Shown in pieces: positions 7,789 to 15,575 of a stretch of DNA of 32,008 bases (position 1 is its first letter; every line of letters begins with the position of its first letter). The DNA comes from HGM04593 sp045654645 (GTDB lineage: Bacteria > Bacteroidota > Bacteroidia > Bacteroidales > Bacteroidaceae), in contig JAZONR010000055.1 of NCBI GenBank assembly GCA_045654645.1, forward strand, positions 1 to 32,008. Reading direction: 5' to 3'. Below the pieces are notes generated by a model that saw only the letters and a program-made list of their open reading frames with translations, searched no databases and was not told where the DNA came from. The position numbers and the translations under genes were made by a program.

Positions 7789-9027
7789 TCATTCTATGCG
7801 CTTTCCTTTCAGCACAATGGATTTAATGACAGGGGTTTGGTGGGCATAAGGCATAAAAGCCAATGAAGGCAGGGGCTTCGTGATGTAAAAATTGGCCTTT
7901 TTACCGCGAGTTATTGAACCAAAGTCCTTGCTTTCGCCCATTGCGCAGGCACTGTTGAGAGTGGCTGCGTTGAGGGCCTCGGCCGGGGTCATTTTCATTT
8001 TGATGCTGGCAAGCGAGGCAACAAATCGCATATTCCCCGATGGGGCAGTGCCGGGGTTGTAGTCCGATGCGAGGGCCACAGCAAGGCCGGCCTCTATCAT
8101 CTTGCGTGCGGGTGGATAGCTTATGCCCAGGAAAAAGGCGCAGCCGGGGAGCATTGTGGGCATTGTTTCGCTGCCGCGCAAGGCTTCTATCTGCTCATCG
8201 CCCATTGATTCGAGGTGGTCTACCGATAGTGCGCCGTGTTGCACGCCCACTTCCACGCCGCCCGAAACGGCAAGCTCGTTGGCGTGTATCTTGGCGCGCA
8301 TACCATAGCGTGCGCCTGTTTCAATGATGAGTGCTGTCTCCTCGGGAGTGAAGAAACCTCGGTCGCAGAATACATCAACATAGTCGGCAAGCCCTTCGGC
8401 AGCAACGGCGGGTATCATATCGTTGCACACGTGAGCCACATATTCGGCTTGCCGCCCTTTATAGGCGCGGCCCACAGCGTGTGCGCCCAGGAAGGTGGCG
8501 CGCACATCAAGCGGTGCATTTTTCTTTATGCGTTTTATGACGCGCAAAATCTTCAATTCATCTTCAAGGGTGAGTCCATAGCCCGATTTTATCTCCACAA
8601 GGCCTGTGCCCATTGCCACAATCTCTGCTATGCGCTCCATTGCCTGGCTGTAGAGTTCATCTTCGCTTGTGAGGTGCAGACGGTCGGCCGAGTTAAGAAT
8701 TCCGCCGCCGCGCTTGGCAATCTCCTCATAGGAGAGGCCGTTTATCTTGTCGAGAAACTCCTGTTCGCGGCTGCCGGCATATACAATGTGTGTGTGAGAG
8801 TCGCAGAACGAGGGAAAGAGCCATCCTCCACAGGCGTCTATTATCTCCACATTGTTGAGGCCGGGCACCTTCTCCATTGTCCCATAGTCTTTTATGCGCT
8901 CGCCGTCGGTGAGCAGCCAGGCGTTCTCAAGGGTGGCTATTGTAGCCATCTCCTTGCCACTCACGCGTGTGCGACCACTCTCGTCAATGCCGACGATGCA
9001 TCCAATGTTCTTAACAAGCAGGCTCAT
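7789..9027 (-). CDS. hutI: Imidazolonepropionase
   Basis: 412 residues, the normal length. This amidohydrolase-fold enzyme hydrolyses 4-imidazolone-5-propionate to N-formimino-L-glutamate, the third step of histidine degradation, in the cytoplasm. Metal and substrate ligands are visible: His78 and His80 in DSHTH, His183 in LGAHAVGR, His248 and Glu251 in KIHANE, and Asp322 in ASDYNPGTAPSGN. The substrate-binding stretch EIKSGYG is at 145-151. The start overlaps the last 17 nt of hutH, so the two are probably translationally coupled. It is the last gene of the operon and is followed by an intrinsic terminator. Confidence 0.98.
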   Translation of the reverse strand: MSLLVKNIGCIVGIDESGRTRVSGKEMATIATLENAWLLTDGERIKDYGTMEKVPGLNNVEIIDACGGWLFPSFCDSHTHIVYAGSREQEFLDKINGLSYEEIAKRGGGILNSADRLHLTSEDELYSQAMERIAEIVAMGTGLVEIKSGYGLTLEDELKILRVIKRIKKNAPLDVRATFLGAHAVGRAYKGRQAEYVAHVCNDMIPAVAAEGLADYVDVFCDRGFFTPEETALIIETGARYGMRAKIHANELAVSGGVEVGVQHGALSVDHLESMGDEQIEALRGSETMPTMLPGCAFFLGISYPPARKMIEAGLAVALASDYNPGTAPSGNMRFVASLASIKMKMTPAEALNAATLNSACAMGESKDFGSITRGKKANFYITKPLPSLAFMPYAHQTPVIKSIVLKGKRIE

Positions 9028-10501
9028 TGTCGCAAAGGAATTTTACCGAAGTTGATATATGAGGGTACATCACTGTGTCGTTGCTGACAAAGGGCACCAC
9101 ATTGCGGTAGTTTTCAAACAGCTCTTCAATGGCTTTTGATGAGTGCAGCGGACGGCGGAACTCGAGCGCCTGTGCCGCGTTCATAAGCTCAATGGCAAGC
9201 ACTCTCTCTGTGTTCTGCACCACCTTCCACAGCTTTGTGGCGGCATTTGAGCCCATACTCACGTGGTCCTCCTGTCCTTGTGAAGAGGGAATTGAGTCGC
9301 ACGAGGCCGGCCAGCACAGCCCCTTGGACTGGCTCACTATTGATGCGGCAGTGTACTGCGGAATCATAAAACCACTGTTTAGGCCGGGGTTGGCAACAAG
9401 GAAATTGGGAAGGTTGCGTGCGCCGGAGATTATTTTGTATATGCGGCGTTCCGAGATGTTTCCCAACTCGGCCACGGCAATGGCAAGAAAATCCATTGCA
9501 AGGGCTATCGGTTGTCCGTGGAAGTTGCCGGCCGAGATAACCTTGTCGCTCTCGGGGAACACTGTGGGGTTGTCGGTTGCCGAGTTTATCTCGGTCTCGA
9601 GCACGCTTGACACATAGGCAATGGTGTCTTTTGATGCACCGTGTACCTGTGGTATGCAGCGGAAAGAGTAGGGGTCTTGAACGTGCTTCTTGGGTTGAGC
9701 AACAATTTCGCTGCCCTTGAGCAACTCGCGGAAATTGCGCGCAGTCTCAATCTGCCCGTTGTGTGGGCGTATGGCGTGTACTTCGTGCTCAAAAGGTTCC
9801 ATACGGCCGTCGAAGGCGTCGAGCGACATAGCGCCAATGGTGTCGGCCCAACGGCTCAGCTTCTGTGCTTTGATAAGTGAGAATACTCCATAGGCCGACA
9901 TAAACTGTGTGCCGTTGAGCAGCGCAAGGCCCTCTTTTGAGCAGAGTTTCACAGGCTCCCAACCCATTTTCTCCATTATGGCCGGGCTCTCTACCACTTC
10001 GCCGTCATATTCCACGTGTCCCAGGCCAATGAGCGGCAGGCACATATGTGCAAGGGGTGAGAGGTCGCCCGATGCTCCCAATGAGCCCTGCTCATATACA
10101 ACGGGTATTATGTTGTTGTTGAACATCTCAATGAGGCGCTCTACTGTTATCAGCTGCACACCCGAGTGGCCATAGGAGAGCGACTGCACCTTGAGCAGAA
10201 TCATAAGACGCACAATCTCCGAGGGTACTCGTGCTCCTGTACCGCAAGCGTGCGACATCATCAGGTTCTTCTGCAACTGCGACAAATTCTCCTTGTCTAC
10301 AGAGATGTTGCACAGCGAGCCGAATCCTGTTGTTACTCCATAGATGGGGTGGGCAACATCCTCCATCTTCCTGTCGAGATATTCGCGGCAGTGGTTTATG
10401 CGTTGCTTGGCATTGTCGCTCAGGGCAAGTTTGTAGCCTTTGTTCAAGATTTCCTCAACTCTTGCAATGGTGAGGTGCTCAGCGCTTATATGGTGTATCA
10501 T
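9011..10501 (-). CDS. hutH: Histidine ammonia-lyase
   Basis: 496 residues, close to the roughly 500 usual for the family. It deaminates L-histidine to trans-urocanate, the first step of the pathway. The MIO prosthetic group forms autocatalytically from Ala143-Ser144-Gly145 inside GSLGASGDLSPLAH, nearly the same numbering as the Pseudomonas enzyme. The N-terminal catalytic Tyr54 lies in HPIYGVTTGFG. The C-terminal part holds the conserved SSQGQEDHVSMG stretch. It starts 53 nt after the hutU stop and overlaps hutI by 17 nt. It has no signal peptide and acts in the cytoplasm as a homotetramer in known cases. Confidence 0.98.
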   Translation of the reverse strand: MIHHISAEHLTIARVEEILNKGYKLALSDNAKQRINHCREYLDRKMEDVAHPIYGVTTGFGSLCNISVDKENLSQLQKNLMMSHACGTGARVPSEIVRLMILLKVQSLSYGHSGVQLITVERLIEMFNNNIIPVVYEQGSLGASGDLSPLAHMCLPLIGLGHVEYDGEVVESPAIMEKMGWEPVKLCSKEGLALLNGTQFMSAYGVFSLIKAQKLSRWADTIGAMSLDAFDGRMEPFEHEVHAIRPHNGQIETARNFRELLKGSEIVAQPKKHVQDPYSFRCIPQVHGASKDTIAYVSSVLETEINSATDNPTVFPESDKVISAGNFHGQPIALAMDFLAIAVAELGNISERRIYKIISGARNLPNFLVANPGLNSGFMIPQYTAASIVSQSKGLCWPASCDSIPSSQGQEDHVSMGSNAATKLWKVVQNTERVLAIELMNAAQALEFRRPLHSSKAIEELFENYRNVVPFVSNDTVMYPHISTSVKFLCDNEPAC

Positions 10502-10554
10502 AGTTGTGTGTGTTTTTTCCCTCCCAGCCTGCAGGGCTCAAAAGGGACTGTTTC

Positions 10555-12570
10555 CTATCTGTTTTCGTTATAAATCTTCTCAATAAGCTCCTTGTCGGCA
10601 AGGTGGGGCAGCGTAACTTTCAGCAGCGGAGTGCGTTCCATCTGTCGTTTTATTGCAAAAATGGCTCCCTGGTTACGGGCCCAGCTGCGGCGTGCAATGC
10701 CATTGTTCACATCCCAAAGCAGCATCTCCTCGATGTGGCGTGCCGAATCGGAAGAACCGTCTATTACCATTCCAAAGCCACCGTTGATAACCTCGCCCCA
10801 GCCTACGCCGCCACCGTTGTGTATTGATACCCAAGTGGCACCGCGGAACGAATCGCCAATGACATTGTGCACGGCCATATCGGCACAGAAATTCGAGCCA
10901 TCATAAATGTTGGATGTTTCGCGGTAGGGTGAGTCGGTGCCCGATACATCGTGGTGGTCGCGTCCCAGCACCACTGGGGCCGATATTTCGCCTCTTTCAA
11001 TAGCCTCGTTGAATGCAAGGGCTATGCGTGTGCGGCCCTCGGAGTCGGCATAGAGGATGCGAGCCTGCGAGCCCACCACAAGCCTGTTCTGTTTTGCCTC
11101 TCTAATCCAATGCAAGTTGTCCTCGAGCTGTCCGCGTATCTCGGCAGGAGCCTCGGCAAGCATCTGCTCAAGCACCTCGGCAGCAATGCGGTCGGTTGTC
11201 TCAAGGTCGCTCTCCTTGCCCGATGTGCACACCCAGCGGAAGGGACCAAAGCCATAATCGAAGAACATAGGTCCCATAATATCCTGAACGTATGAGGGGT
11301 AGCGGAACTTGCCGTCGGCGTTGAGAATATCAGCGCCTGCACGCGATGACTCAAGAAGAAAGGCGTTACCATAGTCAAAGAAGTACATTCCGCGTGCTGT
11401 TAGCCTGTTGATGGCTGCCACGTGGCGGCGCAGAGACTCTTGCACACATTCGTGGAAACGCTCGGGCTCCTCGGCCATCATTCTGTTCGACTCCTCATAG
11501 CTGTAGCCCACAGGGTAGTAGCCGCCGGCCCAAGGGTTGTGTAGCGATGTCTGGTCGCTGCCAAGGTCCACGGAAATGTCCTCATCGGCAAGTCGTTCCC
11601 AAAGGTCCACCACATTGCCCACATAGGCAAATGATATAACCTCCTTCTTCTCCACAGCCTCTTTCACGCGGGGGATAAGTTTATCGAGCGATGTGTGCAA
11701 CTCATCAACCCAGCCCTGGTTGTAGCGTTTTTCGGCTGCAGCAATGTTTATTTCGGCAGTGATGCTCACCACCCCCGAGATGTTACCGGCCTTGGGCTGT
11801 GCTCCCGACATTCCGCCCAATCCGGCGGTAACGAAAAGCATACCCTTGAGCTCCTTTTGCCCGGGCTTCATTCGCTTGCGCGCTGCATTCATCACTGTGA
11901 TTGTGGTGCCGTGTACAATGCCCTGTGGCCCAATGTACATATAGGAACCTGCTGTCATTTGACCATATTGCGACACGCCCATTGCGTTGAAACGCTCCCA
12001 ATCATCCTGGGACGAGTGGTTGGGGATTACCATTCCGTTGGTTACAATGACGCGCGGCGCATCCTTGTGCGAGGGAAAGAGACCCAATGGGTGGCCCGAA
12101 TACATCACCAATGTCTGCTCATCGGTCATTTCGGCAAGGTATTTCATTGCCAAACGATATTGCGCCCAGTTTTGGAACACTGCGCCGTTGCCGCCGTATG
12201 TGATGAGCTCGTGCGGGTGTTGTGCCACAGCCTTGTCAAGGTTGTTCTGTATCATAAGCATTATGGCAGCAGCCTGGCGAGAGCGTGCTGGATACTCATC
12301 AATGGGGCGTGCGTGCATCTCATAGTCGGGACGCAGACGGTACATATATATGCGGCCATATCTCTTCAGTTCATCGAGAAACTCGGGCGCAAGTTCGGCG
12401 TGGTGCTTTGCGGGAAAGTAACGCAGGGCGTTGGCAAGTGCCAATTTCTTCTCCTCATCGGTGAGAATATCTTTGCGCTTGGGCGCGTGATTGGCTGTGG
12501 CGTCATACTCTCTCTTTGCCGGCAGCACATCGGGAATTCCGGCTAATATATCTCTTTGAAAATCGGTCAT
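10555..12570 (-). CDS. hutU: Urocanate hydratase, long (animal-like) form
   Basis: 671 residues, longer than the 550-560 of the well-studied Pseudomonas and Bacillus urocanases and close to the length of animal UROC1. It hydrates urocanate to 4-imidazolone-5-propionate using tightly bound NAD+ as an electrophile. Conserved blocks include YGGNGAVFQNWAQYRL, GRDHHDVSGTDSPYRETSN (from residue 536) and HNGGGVGWGEVINGGFG. The form LVVGSQARILYAD resembles the animal sequence rather than the FQGLPARI form of short urocanases. It is the second gene of the operon, 66 nt after ftcD and 53 nt before hutH. Confidence 0.97.
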   Translation of the reverse strand: MTDFQRDILAGIPDVLPAKREYDATANHAPKRKDILTDEEKKLALANALRYFPAKHHAELAPEFLDELKRYGRIYMYRLRPDYEMHARPIDEYPARSRQAAAIMLMIQNNLDKAVAQHPHELITYGGNGAVFQNWAQYRLAMKYLAEMTDEQTLVMYSGHPLGLFPSHKDAPRVIVTNGMVIPNHSSQDDWERFNAMGVSQYGQMTAGSYMYIGPQGIVHGTTITVMNAARKRMKPGQKELKGMLFVTAGLGGMSGAQPKAGNISGVVSITAEINIAAAEKRYNQGWVDELHTSLDKLIPRVKEAVEKKEVISFAYVGNVVDLWERLADEDISVDLGSDQTSLHNPWAGGYYPVGYSYEESNRMMAEEPERFHECVQESLRRHVAAINRLTARGMYFFDYGNAFLLESSRAGADILNADGKFRYPSYVQDIMGPMFFDYGFGPFRWVCTSGKESDLETTDRIAAEVLEQMLAEAPAEIRGQLEDNLHWIREAKQNRLVVGSQARILYADSEGRTRIALAFNEAIERGEISAPVVLGRDHHDVSGTDSPYRETSNIYDGSNFCADMAVHNVIGDSFRGATWVSIHNGGGVGWGEVINGGFGMVIDGSSDSARHIEEMLLWDVNNGIARRSWARNQGAIFAIKRQMERTPLLKVTLPHLADKELIEKIYNENR

Positions 12571-12636
12571 AACGTGGTGTTGTTTTAAGTTGTTGAGTGT
12601 GTGTGAAAGTGGCTCTCTTGGGGAGAGATGGAACTC

Positions 12637-14343
12637 TTATGCGTTTATTTTGCTCTCCACAATCTCGAGAATCTCTTTCTCGGCACGCTGGGCTTCTCTT
12701 TGAATCTCATTGGCCTCGTTCACAAGCGCCTGGGCTGTTGCACGGTCTTTCAGCTCGGCAGCATTTATTTTCACATTGAGACAGGCTCCCATAACCGCCG
12801 AGCGTGCAGCCAAGGCACCTACTCCTGCATCGGAAACCGAGTTGGGGTTACCCTCTTGTGCCATAGCATATACTACGTCAAAGGCTTTTAGGGCAGCTTT
12901 CATAGTGCGCAGGGGAACTTGTGTGGCATAGAGTGTGGCTCTCTCCATTGCTGCTGCGCGCGCAGCCTTCTCCTCGTCGGTGCTCTTGGGCATACCAAAC
13001 ACATCCATAATCTTGTTGAAGGCTGCGGTGTCCTCATCTACCAGTGCAAGCAGCTCATTCATTATGGCTACACCCTTTTCGGCCCACTGCGAGAAGTGTT
13101 CCCAACGGCTGTCCCACCCGGCTTTGTGTGAAGAGAGGTTGGCAACCATTGTGCCCAGAGCGGCTGCCAATGCGCCCATATAGGCCGAGATAGAGCCTCC
13201 GCCCGGCGCCGGCGATTCGCTTGCGGTCTCCTCGGCAAATCCGGCGCAGGTCATATCAACAAGCTTTTTAACCCCCTTCTGTTCCTCGGCCTCAAGAATA
13301 TACTCCACAACCTTCTCCTCGGGCTTGAACTCTTTGAGGTTGGAGAGTCCCATTGTTTCAATGGCTATGCGCACGAGTTCGCGTTCGGGAAGGCCGGTAG
13401 AGCGGTGCTGCTTGTGCAGGAAGTAGCGGCCTGCATCAACAAGCGCCTTCTTGGGGATGAGGCCCACAATCTCTGTGCCGGTTACACGCACACCGCGGGC
13501 GTCGGCAGCGCGGCACACCTCGTCAAAGGCAATGTGTAGCGGGGTGATGGCAAGGTTTGTCATATTCATAGATACCTGTGCAATGCCATACTCCTCAATG
13601 AACCAGCCGATGGCTTTGCAGGCCTTCAGGGTGCCGGGAATCATAACTGTCTCGCCCTTTTCATCCTTTACAATTTTGCCTATTATGGGGTTGCCCTCGC
13701 GCATCGGGCGGCCCTTTTCACGCACATCGAACGCTATGGCGTTGGCACGGCGTGTGGATGTTGTGTTAAGGTTATAGTTCACTGCTACAAGAAAATCACG
13801 TGCTCCCACAGCTGTGGCACCGGTGCGTGCAATGCCCTCGTCATAGGGGCGTGCTCCAAAGTCGGGCTGCTTGTCGGGGTTGGCCATTTTGTCGGGCAGC
13901 CCCTCCCATTCTCCCTCGCGGCACACCGCAAGGTTGCTACGCTCGGGCTTGAAGGCTGCGGCTTCGTAGCAATATGTGGGCACGCCAAGCTCCTCGGCCA
14001 CTCGCTTTGCCAGTGCCCGCGCAAGTTCAGCACACTCCTCCATTGTTATGCCTGAAACGGGAATCAGTGGGCACACGTCGCACGCGCCCATTCTGGGGTG
14101 TGCTCCCTTATGCTGGCGCATATCAATGAGCTCTGTGGCACGCTTTATTGCCGCCACAGCTGCGTTGGTTACAGCCTCGGGCTCGCCCACAAATGTTACC
14201 ACAGTGCGGTTTGTGGCCTCGCCCGGGTCCACATCAAGCAGTTTGACACCCTTTACCGCCTCAATGGAATCGGTAATTTGTTTGATAACCTCGGTGTTGC
14301 GCCCCTCGGAGAAATTGGGCACACATTCAATGATTTTCTTCAT
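12637..14343 (-). CDS. ftcD: Bifunctional glutamate formimidoyltransferase / formimidoyl-THF cyclodeaminase
   Basis: 568 residues from the Met at 14343 (MKKIIECVPNFSEGRN, the usual family start). An in-frame Met 13 codons upstream would put the start inside the promoter. The formiminotransferase half (about 1-325) moves the formimino group of formiminoglutamate to tetrahydrofolate, releasing glutamate; His82 in AHPRMGACDVCPLIPV matches the catalytic base of the mammalian enzyme. The cyclodeaminase half (about 345-568), recognisable by ETASESPAPGGGSISAYMG, yields 5,10-methenyl-THF and ammonia. The two-domain fusion is as in vertebrates. It is the first gene of the operon. Because it is present, no HutG or HutF is needed to complete the route to glutamate. 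Confidence 0.97.
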   Translation of the reverse strand: MKKIIECVPNFSEGRNTEVIKQITDSIEAVKGVKLLDVDPGEATNRTVVTFVGEPEAVTNAAVAAIKRATELIDMRQHKGAHPRMGACDVCPLIPVSGITMEECAELARALAKRVAEELGVPTYCYEAAAFKPERSNLAVCREGEWEGLPDKMANPDKQPDFGARPYDEGIARTGATAVGARDFLVAVNYNLNTTSTRRANAIAFDVREKGRPMREGNPIIGKIVKDEKGETVMIPGTLKACKAIGWFIEEYGIAQVSMNMTNLAITPLHIAFDEVCRAADARGVRVTGTEIVGLIPKKALVDAGRYFLHKQHRSTGLPERELVRIAIETMGLSNLKEFKPEEKVVEYILEAEEQKGVKKLVDMTCAGFAEETASESPAPGGGSISAYMGALAAALGTMVANLSSHKAGWDSRWEHFSQWAEKGVAIMNELLALVDEDTAAFNKIMDVFGMPKSTDEEKAARAAAMERATLYATQVPLRTMKAALKAFDVVYAMAQEGNPNSVSDAGVGALAARSAVMGACLNVKINAAELKDRATAQALVNEANEIQREAQRAEKEILEIVESKINA

Positions 14344-14379
14344 ATTGTAGTTGCTGTTATGCTTTTGGGGTTGGTAGCA

Positions 14380-14411
14380 CAAATGTAGAAATTATTTTTG
14401 TTTATTGGCAA
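14380..14411 (-). promoter_or_regulatory. Predicted promoter of the hut operon
   Basis: On the minus strand TTG (14411-14409) is followed after 21 nt by TACATTTG (14387-14380), a perfect match to the Bacteroidota -7 consensus TAnnTTTG. The start of transcription should lie near 14373, giving a leader of about 30 nt before ftcD. I see no clear operator dyad in the leader. Confidence 0.65.
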
Positions 14412-14526
14412 GTGAATGGATGTAAAATATTCATTCATCGGCTTGCAGCGTAGAGGGAATGTTGGTTTTAACATATATTTTGAGATTTTATCCCTCTTCA
14501 TTTAATATTCGTATTAAAAAATATGA

Positions 14527-14534
14527 TATTTTTG
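14527..14534 (+). promoter_or_regulatory. Possible -7 element for the SusC/SusD operon
   Basis: TATTTTTG matches TAnnTTTG and sits about 50 nt before the first start codon of the plus-strand operon in an AT-rich stretch. No good TTTG is found 19-21 nt upstream, so the call rests on the -7 box and position only. The 241-nt gap between ftcD (14343) and this operon (14585) therefore probably holds two divergent promoters. Confidence 0.35.
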
Positions 14535-14584
14535 GCACTGATAATGTTAATTTGCCCTTTCAGGCATTAAAAAATATTGCAACT

Positions 14585-15553
14585 ATGATGAAGAAACTAC
14601 TATTGACACTTGTGTCTGCGGCAGCTCTTTTTACAACATCTGCTGCACAGGAGAAGACAACCCTAAGCGCAGAGATTTATGGCTATAAAGGAAATACCGT
14701 CTATTTCGATTGTATACAGACACCGCTCATAGCTCAGGAGTTTCACACCAACCCGGGTGAGCATCACATCTATAGCTTCGACTGCGACGGCCTTGTGTGT
14801 CTAACCGTCAATGGCCGCGTAAACGTACTCCTGCAGCCGGGCGACAGTCTGCACCTTGTCATCAACTACGAAGGAAAGAATGTTAAGGTGGACTACAGCG
14901 GCACAGAGCGTGCGGTGAACAACAATCGCCTGATAAAGGGCGTTGATAACCTAAAGCGCAGTTTGCGCTACAAGAAGCAACTTCTTGGTTGTGTGGCGCT
15001 CGATATAAAGCCCAAGAGCCGCATCGATGATTCGCGCCTGTTGCTCGAAAAGTGCACTGCGCTCTTTGAAAGAAGCAAGGCAAGTGCAGAGGCCAAGAAC
15101 TATGTGATGGCGCAAATCGATGCCGATGTCTATATGTCGTTTATGGAGTATCCGGTGATGTATGAGAGCGTGAGAGGGCTCCCCGTTGCCGACCAGGAGA
15201 TTGGCGACTACTGGAGCATTATGGATGGTTACGTTACAAGAACAGACGCCGAGTCGCTCAGCTGTCCGGAATATGCAAGCCTTCTCATTCGCTACTGTTT
15301 CTTTATGAATGAAAAGGCTGCAAAGAGCGCAGGCAACAGCTATGCTATGCCCCGTATGTTCGAGGATATGTACAAGGAGGTTGCCGCTTTCTACACAGGT
15401 GCACAAAGAGATTTTCTCCTCTATACACTGCTGCGCAACTTCATTATGAATGGCCAGGAGATTGAGCGTGCCGACGTTCTCTACAAGGACTACATCGAGA
15501 ACTACAACAGCAATCCTTTCTACAAGGAAATCATTGATATGCTGATGCAATAA
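14585..15553 (+). CDS. Exported DUF4369-like protein lacking a thioredoxin domain
   Basis: 322 residues from the Met at 14585, which begins a good signal peptide (MMKKLLLTLVSAAALFTTSAAQ). The frame is open 42 codons further upstream, but that stretch is AT-rich and overlaps the putative promoter. The N-terminal β-rich part (about 22-120) resembles the DUF4369-type domain in front of TlpA-like thioredoxins, including the LLQPGDSLHLVI motif comparable to FVEPGVTYKA in the paralogue at 23561. The C-terminal half is helical and cysteine-poor, and the product stops where a thioredoxin domain would begin. There is no CXXC. It is the first gene of the SusC/SusD operon, 22 nt before susC. Specific function unknown; probably periplasmic. 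Confidence 0.75.
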   Translation: MMKKLLLTLVSAAALFTTSAAQEKTTLSAEIYGYKGNTVYFDCIQTPLIAQEFHTNPGEHHIYSFDCDGLVCLTVNGRVNVLLQPGDSLHLVINYEGKNVKVDYSGTERAVNNNRLIKGVDNLKRSLRYKKQLLGCVALDIKPKSRIDDSRLLLEKCTALFERSKASAEAKNYVMAQIDADVYMSFMEYPVMYESVRGLPVADQEIGDYWSIMDGYVTRTDAESLSCPEYASLLIRYCFFMNEKAAKSAGNSYAMPRMFEDMYKEVAAFYTGAQRDFLLYTLLRNFIMNGQEIERADVLYKDYIENYNSNPFYKEIIDMLMQ

Positions 15554-15575
15554 ACACCTGTTAATTTAGCTGCTT

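Noticed and set aside
8236..9087. Plus-strand open frame of 283 codons
   Set aside because: Antisense to hutI, which has full catalytic motifs; no independent support.
11695..12546. Plus-strand open frame of 283 codons
   Set aside because: Antisense to hutU and rich in His/Cys as expected of a shadow frame.
14459..14584. 42-codon upstream extension of the DUF4369-like protein
   Set aside because: AT-rich, overlaps the putative promoter, and would bury the signal peptide that begins at 14585.
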